Positions 15,045 to 24,324 are shown, counted from the stretch's first letter. The stretch: 64,000 nucleotides of DNA from Bradyrhizobium lablabi (GCF_900141755.1 NZ_LT670844.1:7784501-7848500), one strand, 5' to 3'. Notes: generated from the letters alone by a model not told the origin. A program made the numbers and translations.

Positions 15045-16661
15045 ATTTCTCTTCGTACGCCACTGGCGCTTCTACTCATATCCCTGAGTGCGATTGGAGC
15101 CGTGTGGTGGTGGCTGGCCACGCCGATCTCGCTGCCGCGCGCACCGATCGACCCCAACGCCAAGCTGTTGTGCGTGTCCTATGCGCCGTTCCGCGACACC
15201 CAGACGCCCCTGCAGCCGACCACGCACGTTTCGGCGGAGCAGATCGCCGAGGACCTGGCGCAGCTTGCCAAAGTCACCGACTGCGTCCGGACCTATTCGA
15301 TCGAAAACGGTCTCGACCAGGTTCCCGCGCTTGCCGGCAAAGTCGGGCTGAAGGTCCTCCAGGGAATATGGCTCGGCAGCAACCGGCTCAAGAACCTGAC
15401 GCAGATTTCAACCGCGGTGCGGCTGACCAAGGAAAACCCCGGCGTGATCACCGCGCTGGTGGTCGGCAACGAGGTGCTGCTGCGCGGCGAGATGACGACC
15501 AACGACCTCGCCGCCACCATCCGCTCGGTCAAATCGCAGGTTTCCGTTCCCGTCACCTATGCCGATGTCTGGGAATATTGGCTGCGCAACCGGGAAGTCT
15601 ATGACGCGGTGGATTTCGTGACGATCCACATCCTGCCCTATTGGGAAGACGTTCCGGTCCGTGCCAAATATGCCACCGCCCACGTCGACGCCATCCGCAA
15701 GCAGATGGCGGTCGCCTTTCCCGGCAAGGAAATCCTGATCGGGGAGACCGGATGGCCGAGCCAGGGGCGGATGCGCGACGGTGCGCTGCCGTCGCGGACC
15801 AATCAGGCCCGCGTCGTCTCCGAAATCCTCGATCTCGCCAAGAAGGAAAATTTCCGCGTCAACCTGATCGAAGCCTATGACCAGCCCTGGAAGCGCGAGC
15901 TCGAGGGCACCGTCGGCGGCTATTGGGGCCTGTTCGATTCCGTGCGGCGCGCGGTGAAATACCCGCCCGGCGTGGACATCAGCAATTTTCCGCTGTGGAA
16001 GTGGCAGATGGGCTGCGGCATGGCGCTCAGCTTCCTGGTGTTCACTGCGGCCTGGCTGACGCTGCGGCGCCGGCCATGGAAGCCGCGGCTCGCCTCCTGG
16101 ATCGCGGTCGGAACGTCGGCGACCACGGGCGGAATCCTGCTCGGGGTCGCCGCCGACAAATTGGTCTATGAAAGCTACGGCGTGGGCGGCTGGCTGTTAT
16201 GGGGCGCGCTGTTTTCGGCCGCGATCGCCTCGCCGTTGCTGTGTGCCAATGCGCTGATGTCGGGACGCCCGCTGCCGACCTTTCTGGACCTGCTAGGACC
16301 GCGTGACGACCGGCCGCGGTCGATCCTGACCATGCTGCTGGCGATCGCGCTTGTCGTGACTACCCTGGTCGGTGCCAAGACCGCGCTCGGCTTCGTGTTC
16401 GACCCGCGATATCAGGATTTTCCGTTTGCCGCGCTGACCATGGCGGTGGTGCCGTTCTCGACGCTAATGCTGCTCAACCGTCCGCAGGACGGTGTGCGCC
16501 CGATCGCGGAAGCGGTATTTGCCGGGCTTTTGGCGGGGTCGGCGATTTACACAGGGTTCAATGAGGGCGGCAACAATTGGCAATCGCTGTGGACCTGCGC
16601 GGTCTATGGCCTGCTCGCGCTCACGCTGTGGCGGGCGCGGGCCGTGCAAATCCTAAAATAA
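15045..16661 (+). CDS. ndvC: Beta-(1,6)-glucan branching/transglycosylase protein, ATT start likely
   Basis: 538 residues if started at ATT 15045, which sits 8 nt after a GGAGGA ribosome-binding site. It gives a full membrane anchor (ISLRTPLALLLISLSAIGAV). The first standard start, GTG 15102, lies inside this anchor without a proper ribosome-binding site. A GH17-like domain (about 40-320) keeps the catalytic glutamates (VVGNEVLLRGE, LIGETGWPSQGR). Several TM helices follow (about 330-530). This matches NdvC of B. japonicum, which adds beta-(1,6) linkages to the cyclic glucan. It converges with the membrane gene at 16621, overlapping by 41 bp. Confidence 0.85.
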   Translation: MSLRTPLALLLISLSAIGAVWWWLATPISLPRAPIDPNAKLLCVSYAPFRDTQTPLQPTTHVSAEQIAEDLAQLAKVTDCVRTYSIENGLDQVPALAGKVGLKVLQGIWLGSNRLKNLTQISTAVRLTKENPGVITALVVGNEVLLRGEMTTNDLAATIRSVKSQVSVPVTYADVWEYWLRNREVYDAVDFVTIHILPYWEDVPVRAKYATAHVDAIRKQMAVAFPGKEILIGETGWPSQGRMRDGALPSRTNQARVVSEILDLAKKENFRVNLIEAYDQPWKRELEGTVGGYWGLFDSVRRAVKYPPGVDISNFPLWKWQMGCGMALSFLVFTAAWLTLRRRPWKPRLASWIAVGTSATTGGILLGVAADKLVYESYGVGGWLLWGALFSAAIASPLLCANALMSGRPLPTFLDLLGPRDDRPRSILTMLLAIALVVTTLVGAKTALGFVFDPRYQDFPFAALTMAVVPFSTLMLLNRPQDGVRPIAEAVFAGLLAGSAIYTGFNEGGNNWQSLWTCAVYGLLALTLWRARAVQILK

Positions 16662-17001
16662 GCAGCCCGATCGCAAGGCCGGAGAGGCCGACATTGTAGA
16701 GCACGATCCCCAGGCCAGCGGCGATCAGCCCGCCGGTCAAGAGCACGATCGAGGGCCGGATCAGGTGAAGGGTCGCGATGATGAGCGCGACCGCGCCGAA
16801 CACCGAATTGCGAAACAGGGATGTTGCGAGTAAGCGGGTCTTGCACAGCATGGTCTGCAGGCCGGCATCGCAGGCCAGCGCCACGGTCGAGAGCTCGATC
16901 GCGAGATAGCGCAGATAAAGCGCATAACCGACGGTGACAAAGCCGACGATCAAGAGCCATTGCACCTGGTAGGGCGACAGCCGAAACGGAGTTTTTTTCA
17001 T
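16621..17001 (-). CDS. Four-helix membrane protein of unknown function
   Basis: 126 residues with four predicted TM helices (VQWLLIVGFVTVGYALYL, a second around 55-75, LIRPSIVLLTGGLIAAGLGI, and a C-terminal one). Two cysteines lie between helices 1 and 2 (ALACDAGLQTMLCKTR). The start MKKTPFRLSPYQ is clean. Its 3' end overlaps the end of ndvC, which is on the other strand. No family recognised. Confidence 0.7.
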   Translation of the reverse strand: MKKTPFRLSPYQVQWLLIVGFVTVGYALYLRYLAIELSTVALACDAGLQTMLCKTRLLATSLFRNSVFGAVALIIATLHLIRPSIVLLTGGLIAAGLGIVLYNVGLSGLAIGLLILGFARPAPATA

Positions 17002-17077
17002 CGCGGGAATATGGTCGGGAATGCGGGGCGGGACAACCCTGTCTCAGCCGTCATTGTGGGCGAGCCCCAGTTCCAAC

Positions 17078-17157
17078 CGTCATTGCGAGCGAAGCGAAGC
17101 AATCCATCTACCCGCGGAACGATGGATTGCTTCGTCGCTTCGCTCCTCGCAATGACG
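17078..17157. repeat. REP-like palindromic repeat 1
   Basis: Begins CGTCATTGCGAGCG and ends CTCGCAATGACG, with inner arms AAGCAATCCATC and GATGGATTGCTT forming a long hairpin. One of six copies in the window (others at 23652, 24086, 24239, 24670, 41445). Confidence 0.85.
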
Positions 17158-17219
17158 ATGGGGTTAGACTCTGGATCAAGGTCTAGACTTAACGTACTGA
17201 AACTACGTTGCTTTTAGCG

Positions 17220-18443
17220 CTACTTCCTACCAAACAGCGACGACAGCGTCGAGGGCGGGTCGGGCTTTTTCGGCGGATCGTCGATGACGACACGCTTTGA
17301 ACTGTGCCTGCGGGCGACCGGCTTCGGCGCCGGCGGCGCAGGCTTGGATGAGCTGGCCGCCGGCTCCTCGGCCTTCATGGCAAGGCTTTGGCCGTCGAAC
17401 ACGGCGGTCTCGCAATCGCGCTCGTGTTCGATCAGGCCGGCGCAGATTTTCGCCGCCGCCGCGGCGTCGTCGAGCGGGCCGGCCACCAGCCGCAGCTGCA
17501 TGCCGAGCCCGGTCGAGCCCTCCCGGATCACGATGATCGGGCGCAATGTCGTCAACGCGGCATTCGCACGCGATTTCAAGAGTCCCCGCCACAGCGCGCG
17601 CAAGCCGCTGACCGAATTCGCACCCCCGACATCGACGCCAAATTCGGTGCGCAGCACCGCGATCTTGGCCGGCGCCGCATCGGGGGCATCCGTCCCGAAA
17701 TCGTCGGCAGCCGGCGTGGACGCCGCCACCTCCGGCATCGGCGCCACTGTGACTTTGGCCGGCTTTTCCGGTTCGATCAGTTTCGACGCCGCCGCATCGG
17801 GCGGCGCCATGATCGATTTTGTCGCCACCATCGGCGTTGCCGGCGGTGCCGCCGGCGGATTTGCCGCGGTTGGGCCTGCGGAGGCGACGCTCGCCGCCGG
17901 GACTGGCTGCGGGGCAGCGTCCGCGCGCGGCCTTTCGGGTATCGCGGCAGGCATGGTTGCAACCGGGGACACGGCGGGAGCCGGCGGCGGAGTTTGCGCC
18001 GCCTGTTGCGCGTCTGCGGTTGTGGGAGAAGCGGGCGCGGCCGGCGCCGAGGCGGCCTGCCGCGCCATCGCGCCGGTTACCGTTTCCAGTCCCTGTTCGA
18101 GGACCGTGACGCGGGAGTAGAGCCGGTCGCGATCGCTGTTGAGGGTATCGATGGCGGATGCCAGCCGCCGCGTTTCGTTCTGGCTTTCCTTGGCGACCAA
18201 CTGGATCTGCTGCGCCTGGCGCGCCAGGTCGGCGGCGGCGATCTGTTCGCGCCGCCATCCGATTCCGGACTGGTTGGCGTAGAGCGCGATCACGATCGCG
18301 CCGACCGAGGCAACGCCCCATGAGCCGAGCCGCCACAGCGTATGCCGGTCGAAAACGTCCTCCTCGGCCAACAATCCAGACAGCACCCCGCCGGTATTCT
18401 CGGTCTCAAAACTGCCGGCCAATTGGTCGGGATTCTTTGCCAT
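17220..18443 (-). CDS. Membrane protein with coiled coil and SPOR-like C-terminus
   Basis: 407 residues. N-terminal cytoplasmic segment, one TM helix near residues 38-56 (LGSWGVASVGAIVIALYANQ), then a coiled coil (about 65-120, DLARQAQQIQLVAKESQNE). A long Pro/Ala-rich linker (about 130-250) leads to a C-terminal domain of about 90 residues (KIAVLRTEFGVDVGGANSV onward, then LGMQLRLVAGPLDDAAAAAK). The last part resembles a SPOR domain, which binds denuded peptidoglycan. A role at the cell wall fits with the divergent glmU. Start chosen at MAKNPDQLAG with GGAAG upstream. Confidence 0.7.
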   Translation of the reverse strand: MAKNPDQLAGSFETENTGGVLSGLLAEEDVFDRHTLWRLGSWGVASVGAIVIALYANQSGIGWRREQIAAADLARQAQQIQLVAKESQNETRRLASAIDTLNSDRDRLYSRVTVLEQGLETVTGAMARQAASAPAAPASPTTADAQQAAQTPPPAPAVSPVATMPAAIPERPRADAAPQPVPAASVASAGPTAANPPAAPPATPMVATKSIMAPPDAAASKLIEPEKPAKVTVAPMPEVAASTPAADDFGTDAPDAAPAKIAVLRTEFGVDVGGANSVSGLRALWRGLLKSRANAALTTLRPIIVIREGSTGLGMQLRLVAGPLDDAAAAAKICAGLIEHERDCETAVFDGQSLAMKAEEPAASSSKPAPPAPKPVARRHSSKRVVIDDPPKKPDPPSTLSSLFGRK

Positions 18444-18633
18444 ACGACGCTTCCGGCCCCCCTCGGGCCTTATCCGAATCACACAGCAAACATTAACAGG
18501 AAATCCGCCCTGATCCGGAATTCCGGACCACTTGTGGGTGTGCGAATCAGGTTTCCGTTCCGATGCAAACGCTTTATGACGGCGGCGGCGCAACATGCCC
18601 CGCCGATGCAGGGCTTCTGATGCAAGGACAGGG

Positions 18634-19989
18634 ATGACCGTTCGATCCAGCCTCACGATCGTGCTCGCGGCCGGCGAGGGCACGCGCATGCGATCAGTGC
18701 TGCCAAAAGTGCTGCATCCGCTGGCCGGCCAATCGCTGCTGGCGCATGTGCTCGCGGCCGCCCCGAAGGGCGCCGGCACGGCCATCGCCGTCGTCGTTGG
18801 ACCCGGCCACGAGGCGGTAGCGGAGGAGGCCAAGAAAATCCGCCCCGAGGCTGTGATCTACATTCAGCGCGAGCGCCTGGGCACCGCGCATGCCGTGCTC
18901 GCCGCCCGCGAGGCGATCGCGCGCGGCGCCGACGACCTCCTGGTCGTGTTCGGCGACACGCCGCTGATCTCGGCTGCGACCTTTGCGCGCCTGCGCGCGC
19001 CCTTGCAAAGCGGCGCGGCGCTTGCGGTGCTCGGCTTTCACGCCAAAGATCCCAGCGGTTACGGCCGGCTCATCGTCGAGGGCGGCCACCTCGTTGATAT
19101 CCGCGAGCACGCCGACGCCACGCCGGCGCAGCGCGCCATCACACTCTGCAATGCCGGGATCATGGCGTTCGACGGCAAGCGGGCGCTCGAAATCATCGAA
19201 AAAATCGGCAATGCCAACTCCAAGCGCGAGTACTATCTGGTCGACGCGGTTGCCGTTGTCAGGAACATGGGATTGGAGGCGGTCGTGATCGAAACCAGCG
19301 AGGATGAAGTGCGCGGCATCAACACCAAGGCCCAACTCGCCGAAGCCGAAGCGGTCATGCAGGCGCGCCTGCGCAAGGCGGCGCTGGACGCCGGCGTGAC
19401 CTTGATCGCACCGGAGACGGTTTTCCTCGCCGCCGATACAAAATTCGGCAGCGACGTCACCATCGAGCCGTTCGTCGTGATCGGCCCCGGCGTCACGATA
19501 TCAGACGGCGCGGTGATCCATTCGTTTTCGCACATCGTGCAGGCCTCGATCGGCAGCAACGCCTCCGTCGGTCCTTATGCGCGGTTGCGGCCGGGAACCT
19601 CGCTCGGCGACGGCGCCAGGATCGGCAATTTCGTGGAGACAAAAGCCGCGATCCTGGAGGCCGGCGTCAAGGTCAACCACCTCTCTTACATCGGCGACGC
19701 CTATGTCGGTGCCGACACCAACATCGGCGCCGGCACCATCACCTGCAATTACGACGGTTTTTCCAAGCACAAGACAGAGATCGGCGCCGGCGCGTTTGTG
19801 GGCACCAATTCGTCGCTGGTGGCGCCGGTAAAAATCGGCAACGGGGCCTATATCGGCTCGGGGTCGGTAATCACCAAGGACGTGCCCGACGATGCGCTGG
19901 CGGTCGAGCGCAACCAGCAGGTCAACCGCGAGGGCGGGGCGAAGCGTATTCGCGAGATGAAGACGAAGGCGAAGACGCCGAAAGCCTGA
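18634..19989 (+). CDS. glmU: Bifunctional UDP-N-acetylglucosamine pyrophosphorylase / glucosamine-1-P acetyltransferase
   Basis: 451 residues, normal for GlmU. The N-terminal uridyltransferase domain starts [20 protein letters not shown], with GDTPLI later. The C-terminal left-handed beta-helix (about 265-430) contains the acetyl-CoA and sugar-binding segments [29 protein letters not shown] and [14 protein letters not shown]. It makes UDP-GlcNAc for peptidoglycan and LPS in the cytoplasm. glmS, the first enzyme of the same pathway, is 460 bp downstream on the same strand. Confidence 0.97.
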   Translation: MTVRSSLTIVLAAGEGTRMRSVLPKVLHPLAGQSLLAHVLAAAPKGAGTAIAVVVGPGHEAVAEEAKKIRPEAVIYIQRERLGTAHAVLAAREAIARGADDLLVVFGDTPLISAATFARLRAPLQSGAALAVLGFHAKDPSGYGRLIVEGGHLVDIREHADATPAQRAITLCNAGIMAFDGKRALEIIEKIGNANSKREYYLVDAVAVVRNMGLEAVVIETSEDEVRGINTKAQLAEAEAVMQARLRKAALDAGVTLIAPETVFLAADTKFGSDVTIEPFVVIGPGVTISDGAVIHSFSHIVQASIGSNASVGPYARLRPGTSLGDGARIGNFVETKAAILEAGVKVNHLSYIGDAYVGADTNIGAGTITCNYDGFSKHKTEIGAGAFVGTNSSLVAPVKIGNGAYIGSGSVITKDVPDDALAVERNQQVNREGGAKRIREMKTKAKTPKA

Positions 19990-19990
19990 T

Positions 19991-20221
19991 CTACTCGTCG
20001 TCGGCAAATTCGGAGAAGATCGCGCGCGTCAGACGCCAGCCGCGGGGCTTGGCGCGTTTGGCGGGTTCGCCCGGCCTGTGCTTGACGAACACCGGTTTTG
20101 CCTCTTGGCCGCGGTGCGGCGGCGGCCGGTGGGCGAGGTGGGTGCCTTCGGTCTCGCTGGGCTGCAAGTGCAGCGAAGCGAGACCTCGGTCGCCCGGCGA
20201 ATGGTTGCGCGTGTCTGCCAC
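19991..20221 (-). CDS. Hypothetical basic protein, 76 residues
   Basis: Arg/Pro/Lys-rich: an HRPGEPAKRAKPRGWRLTRA segment and an acidic end IFSEFADDE. It lies between glmU and glmS on the opposite strand. I think I recall similar small proteins at this spot in Bradyrhizobium, but composition is the only evidence here. It may be a shadow of non-coding DNA. Confidence 0.4.
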   Translation of the reverse strand: MADTRNHSPGDRGLASLHLQPSETEGTHLAHRPPPHRGQEAKPVFVKHRPGEPAKRAKPRGWRLTRAIFSEFADDE

Positions 20222-20318
20222 GGGCTTGCCTCCGTATCACTCAATCCTTCGAGAAATGCGTTGTTCTCCGGTTAATCGGCGACGGGTTCGTGCTACGATC
20301 GGTTCTACAGCTCCCTCT

Positions 20319-20363
20319 GTTAAGCTTTCGGCTTAACGCTGTTTCAATCGGCAATAATTATTG
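20319..20363. promoter_or_regulatory. Hairpin and palindrome upstream of glmS
   Basis: GTTAAGC / GCTTAAC (20319-20337, loop TTTCG) is followed by a perfect 12-bp palindrome CAATAATTATTG (20352-20363). The AT-rich block stands out in GC-rich DNA, 84 bp before the glmS start. It may be an operator or promoter element; no known glmS riboswitch fold is visible. Confidence 0.35.
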
Positions 20364-20446
20364 AGTATCTCAACATCTGCTGTTTTCGTTAAGTGAGGCT
20401 TGCGCGGTTTGGACCATCTTTCGGCGATTTGGGGATATTGATCCGC

Positions 20447-22273
20447 ATGTGCGGCATTGTCGGCATTTTGGGACGCGGTCCGGTCGCCGATCAGATCGTG
20501 GATTCGCTCAAGCGCCTTGAGTATCGCGGCTACGATTCCGCCGGCGTCGCGACGCTGGAAGGCGACCGTCTCGAACGCCGCCGCGCCGAGGGGAAGCTGA
20601 AGAACCTCGAGACGCGGTTGAAGTCGGAGCCGCTCGCGGGCCATACCGGCATCGGCCACACCCGCTGGGCCACGCACGGCAAGCCGACGGAAAGCAACGC
20701 GCATCCGCATGCGACCGACAATGTCGCGGTGGTGCACAACGGCATCATCGAGAACTTTCGCGAGTTGCGGAAGATGCTGGAAAAGGAGGGCGCGAAATTC
20801 GCCAGCGAAACGGACACCGAAACGGTGGCGCATCTGGTCAACTCTTATCTGCTGAAGGGCGCTTCGCCGCAGGAGGCGGTGAAGGCCTCGCTGCCGCAAT
20901 TGCGCGGCGCGTTCGCGCTGGCATTTCTGTTCCGGGGCCACGGCGATCTCATGATCGGCGCCCGCAGGGGCTCGCCGCTGGCGATCGGCCATGGCGACGG
21001 CGAGATGTATCTCGGCTCGGACGCGATTGCGCTGGCGCCCTTCACCGACACTATCAGCTATCTCGAGGACGGCGACTGGGTGGTGCTGACCCGCGAAGTC
21101 GGCGTGATCTATGACGCCCACGGCGCGGTGGTGAACCGCGAAGTGCTGAAATCCGGCGCGTCGTCGTTTTTGGTCGACAAGGCCAATTATCGCCACTTCA
21201 TGGCCAAGGAGATTCACGAGCAGCCGGAAGTGGTCGGCCACACGCTGGCGCGCTATGTCGATATGGCGACCGAGAAGGTGGCGCTGCCGGCAAAGCTGCC
21301 GTTCGATTTTGGCGCCATCCAGCGGATTTCGATCACGGCCTGCGGCACCGCAAGCTACGCCGGCTATATCGCCAAATACTGGTTCGAGCGGCTTTCTCGC
21401 ATGCCGGTCGAGCTCGATGTCGCTTCCGAATTCCGCTATCGCGAGGCGCCGCTGCGCAAGGGCGATCTCGCGATCTTCATTTCGCAATCCGGCGAGACCG
21501 CCGATACGCTGGCGGCCCTTCGTTACGCGAAATCGCAGGGGCTGCACACGCTGTCGGTGGTCAACGTGCCGACCTCGACCATTGCCCGCGAGAGCGAGAC
21601 CGTGCTGCCGACGCTCGCCGGCCCGGAAATCGGCGTCGCCTCGACCAAGGCTTTTACCTGTCAATTGATGGTATTGGCCGCGCTCGCGGTCGCCGCCGGC
21701 AAGGCGCGCGGCGAGTTGTCCGATGCCGATGAAGCCAAATTGGTGCGTGGGCTGATCGAAATTCCACGCCTGATGGCGGCAGCGCTTGCGACCGAGCCGC
21801 AGATCGAAAAGCTCGCCCGCGACATCGCGAAGTCAAAAGACGTGCTCTATCTCGGCCGCGGCACCAGCTATCCGCTGGCGCTGGAAGGCGCGCTAAAACT
21901 GAAGGAAATCTCCTACATCCACGCCGAAGGCTATGCCGCGGGCGAACTCAAGCATGGGCCGATCGCGCTGATCGACGAGAACATGCCGGTCGTGGTGATC
22001 GCGCCGTTCGACCGGGTGTTCGAAAAAACCGTCTCCAACATGCAGGAGGTCGCGGCGCGCGGCGGCGGCATCATCCTGATGACCGACGCCAAGGGCGCGG
22101 CGGAGGCGACCATCGAGTCCCTGGTGACCATCGTGCTGCCCGACATGGCCGCGACCTTCACACCGATGGTCTATGCCGTTCCGGTGCAGCTTCTGGCCTA
22201 TCATACCGCCGTGATCATGGGCACCGACGTCGACCAGCCGCGCAACCTCGCGAAATCGGTGACCGTCGAATAG
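20447..22273 (+). CDS. glmS: Glutamine--fructose-6-phosphate aminotransferase
   Basis: 608 residues. The start is fixed by MCGIVGILGRGP, since Cys2 is the N-terminal nucleophile of the class II glutaminase domain (about 2-225; HTRWATHGKPTESNAHPH and HNGIIENF visible). Two SIS domains follow (about 285-420 and 455-600; ITACGTASYAGYIAKYW and FISQSGETADTLAALRYAK). It ends LAKSVTVE as GlmS proteins do. It makes glucosamine-6-phosphate, the entry to UDP-GlcNAc with GlmU. Confidence 0.98.
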   Translation: MCGIVGILGRGPVADQIVDSLKRLEYRGYDSAGVATLEGDRLERRRAEGKLKNLETRLKSEPLAGHTGIGHTRWATHGKPTESNAHPHATDNVAVVHNGIIENFRELRKMLEKEGAKFASETDTETVAHLVNSYLLKGASPQEAVKASLPQLRGAFALAFLFRGHGDLMIGARRGSPLAIGHGDGEMYLGSDAIALAPFTDTISYLEDGDWVVLTREVGVIYDAHGAVVNREVLKSGASSFLVDKANYRHFMAKEIHEQPEVVGHTLARYVDMATEKVALPAKLPFDFGAIQRISITACGTASYAGYIAKYWFERLSRMPVELDVASEFRYREAPLRKGDLAIFISQSGETADTLAALRYAKSQGLHTLSVVNVPTSTIARESETVLPTLAGPEIGVASTKAFTCQLMVLAALAVAAGKARGELSDADEAKLVRGLIEIPRLMAAALATEPQIEKLARDIAKSKDVLYLGRGTSYPLALEGALKLKEISYIHAEGYAAGELKHGPIALIDENMPVVVIAPFDRVFEKTVSNMQEVAARGGGIILMTDAKGAAEATIESLVTIVLPDMAATFTPMVYAVPVQLLAYHTAVIMGTDVDQPRNLAKSVTVE

Positions 22274-22408
22274 GCCGAGTCAAGACCTTCGTCGTGCCTG
22301 CTTCGCAAATTCAGGTCTTCAAAAATCTGCTAGAACACCCTAGCTGACTAGCTGACTGCGTTGACATCCCTAGATGGCCGCTTCGACCGACCTGGAACCC
22401 GAACCCCA

Positions 22409-23179
22409 ATGAATCGCGACGACCTGCCACCGACCGTGCCGCCGGCCGAACTCCCGCCGGAAGCGCCGCGCGGCTTCATGGCCCGTTTCCGGAACTATTT
22501 TCTGACCGGCCTCGTGGTCGCGGGCCCGATCGCGATCACGTTCTATCTGACCTGGTGGTTCGTGAATTGGGTCGACAGCCTGGTCCGGCCCTTCGTTCCC
22601 ATGGCCTATCGGCCGGAAACGTATCTGCCGTTCGGGCTGCCGGGTTCCGGACTCATCGTTGCCGTGATCGCGCTGACGCTGTTAGGCTTCCTCACCGCCA
22701 ATTTGATCGGGCGGACGCTGGTCGATCTCGGCGAAAGAATTCTCGGCCGGATTCCGGCGGTGCGCGCGATCTATCGCGGCTTGAAGCAGGTGTTCGAGAC
22801 CCTGTTCTCAGGGGGTTCGAGCTTCCGTCGCGTCGGCCTGGTCGAATTTCCCTCGCCGGGGATGTGGTCGATCGTGCTGATCTCGCAGGTGCCGAGCGCG
22901 GAAATCGCGAACACGCTTCCCGGCCAGGAGGAACACATTTCGGTGTTCCTGCCCTGCGCGCCGAACCCGACGACGGGTTTTTTCTTCTATGTGCCGAAGA
23001 GCAAGATCATCGAAGTCGAGATGAGCGCCGAAGATGCCGCGACCCTGATCATGTCCTGCGGCGTGGTGCAGCCCGGCTCCGACCAGCAAAAGAAGGTCGC
23101 AGCACTGGCCGGAATGGCCAACGCCGCCCGCGTCGCGAATGCGGCCTCGCTGCAGCCCGAGCCGGTGAAGGTGGAGTAG
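22409..23179 (+). CDS. DUF502 family inner-membrane protein
   Basis: 256 residues from the ATG at 22409 (MNRDDLPPTVPPAELPPEAP); a TTG at 22361 is less likely. Two TM helices: YFLTGLVVAGPIAITFYLTW and LIVAVIALTLLGFLTANLIG. The DUF502 signature includes IPAVRAIYRGLKQVFETLFS and VEFPSPGMWSIVLIS, and later PCAPNPTTGFFFYVPK. The family is conserved in many bacteria with no firm function. It follows glmS and precedes the rhodanese gene. Confidence 0.88.
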   Translation: MNRDDLPPTVPPAELPPEAPRGFMARFRNYFLTGLVVAGPIAITFYLTWWFVNWVDSLVRPFVPMAYRPETYLPFGLPGSGLIVAVIALTLLGFLTANLIGRTLVDLGERILGRIPAVRAIYRGLKQVFETLFSGGSSFRRVGLVEFPSPGMWSIVLISQVPSAEIANTLPGQEEHISVFLPCAPNPTTGFFFYVPKSKIIEVEMSAEDAATLIMSCGVVQPGSDQQKKVAALAGMANAARVANAASLQPEPVKVE

Positions 23180-23195
23180 GGCAAGGGGACGCGAA

Positions 23196-23639
23196 ATGCG
23201 CAAGGGAAAGACCTTCCGCGAACGCGTGCACGACGCCCGCCAGCATGTGGCGATGATCTCTCCCGATGAAGCCAGGCGGCTGCTCGACCGCGGCGGCGTC
23301 ACACTCATCGATGTCGGCGAGGAATGGCAGCTCCGCGAGCGCGGAACGATACCGGGCGCCCGCAACATCACGCGCGGCGAACTCGAAATCAAAGCCGATA
23401 GCGAAGAAGAACGCCGCGATCCCGCGCTTGAGGATCGTGATCAGAAAATCATACTCACCTGCGGCGGCGGCGGAAAGGCCACGCTCTCGGCACAGGCTTT
23501 GCTGGAAATGGGTTTTGCAGACGTATCCGTCATTCAGGGCGGCTGCCGCGGATGGCAGCGGGCAGGCTTTCCGCTCGAGCCTTACCTCGCCCCCAGCATT
23601 AGCAAGGCGTCGTCGCAGTCGCAGGGACAGCGCGCCTAG
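23196..23639 (+). CDS. Rhodanese-domain protein (sulfurtransferase-like)
   Basis: 147 residues with one rhodanese domain (about 20-130): MISPDEARRLLDRGGVTLID, the RERGTIPGARNITRGEL segment and the active loop ILTCGGGGKATLSAQ. The nucleophilic Cys is present. The loop GGGGKA is richer in Gly than the usual six-residue loop with Arg. Cytoplasmic, with no signal peptide. It starts 16 bp after the DUF502 gene and is probably cotranscribed. Confidence 0.85.
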   Translation: MRKGKTFRERVHDARQHVAMISPDEARRLLDRGGVTLIDVGEEWQLRERGTIPGARNITRGELEIKADSEEERRDPALEDRDQKIILTCGGGGKATLSAQALLEMGFADVSVIQGGCRGWQRAGFPLEPYLAPSISKASSQSQGQRA

Positions 23640-23651
23640 CATCCGCTGTCT

Positions 23652-23743
23652 CCCCGTCATTGCGAGGAGCTCTTGCGACGAAGCAATCCACGCTTTCTTT
23701 CCGCGGCAAGATGGATTGCTTCGCTGCCCTCGCAATGACGGGG
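23652..23743. repeat. REP-like palindromic repeat 2
   Basis: Outer arms CCCCGTCATTGCGAG and CTCGCAATGACGGGG, with inner arms around AAGCAATCCA. It lies 12 bp after the rhodanese gene and 18 bp from the stop of the first GIY-YIG gene. Confidence 0.9.
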
Positions 23744-23761
23744 AGGGAGCTGTGGCCCGCT

Positions 23762-24049
23762 TCACGCCAGCGATTCGTAGAGATCCTTCCATTCGGGATT
23801 TAGCACTTCGATTAGCGCCAGTTTCTTCGCGCGGCTGCCTGCCTTGATCTGCTTTTCTCGTGTGATCGCTTCGAGCATGGTTTCGTGGAGCTCGTACCAG
23901 ACCAATACCTTGCAGCCGTATTTGGCTGAGAAGCCCTTTACCAGCCCTTCACGGTGCTCGTAGGCACGCTTTGGCAGGTTTGACGTGACACCAGTGTAGA
24001 GGGTCCCGTGACGCCGGCTTGCCACGATGTAGACGCAGGGCTGCTTCAT
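23762..24049 (-). CDS. Single-domain GIY-YIG nuclease, copy 1
   Basis: 95 residues, the length of the YhbQ/UPF0213-type GIY-YIG domain. VYIVASRRHGTLYTGVT carries the GIY/YIG strands, LPKRAYEHR the catalytic Arg, and EAITREKQIKAGSRAKKL the Glu metal ligand and basic helix. No DNA-recognition domain is attached. The gene is bracketed by REP repeats 2 and 3 and lies in a unit duplicated at 24239-24756. The copies differ at about eight residues, mostly conservative, and both are intact. Confidence 0.9.
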   Translation of the reverse strand: MKQPCVYIVASRRHGTLYTGVTSNLPKRAYEHREGLVKGFSAKYGCKVLVWYELHETMLEAITREKQIKAGSRAKKLALIEVLNPEWKDLYESLA

Positions 24050-24085
24050 CAGTTTTCCTCCAACCGCATGGATGAAGTCCTACCA

Positions 24086-24207
24086 CGTCATTGCGAGGAG
24101 CTCTTGCGACGAAGCAATCCACGCTTTCTTTCCGCGGCCGCCACGGATTGCTTCGCGGAGCCTGTCATCGGGCGCGCATTCGCGCGACCCGTTGGCTCGC
24201 AATGACG
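24086..24207. repeat. REP-like palindromic repeat 3, extended arm
   Basis: Starts CGTCATTGCGAGGAGC. Its right arm is longer than in copies 2, 4 and 5, with CCTGTCATCGGGCGCGCATT before CTCGCAATGACG. The same arm, inverted, forms the left side of repeat 6. It begins 37 bp upstream of the GIY-YIG start. Confidence 0.88.
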
Positions 24208-24238
24208 AAGAGGGCGACCATCTGCCAACACGATACCC

Positions 24239-24324
24239 CGTCATTGCGAGGAGCACTTGCGACGAAGCAATCCACGCTTTCTTTCCGCGGCAAGATGGAT
24301 TGCTTCGCTGCGCTCGCAATGACG
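24239..24324. repeat. REP-like palindromic repeat 4
   Basis: Nearly identical to repeat 2; ends 21 bp from the stop of the second GIY-YIG gene. Confidence 0.9.

Noticed and set aside
20364..20446. glmS ribozyme
   Set aside because: No double-pseudoknot core or cleavage-site context is visible, and the gap is too short.
20333..21664. Minus-strand frame of 443 codons opposite glmS
   Set aside because: Shadow frame; composition is repetitive Arg/His/Ala and glmS on the other strand is certain.
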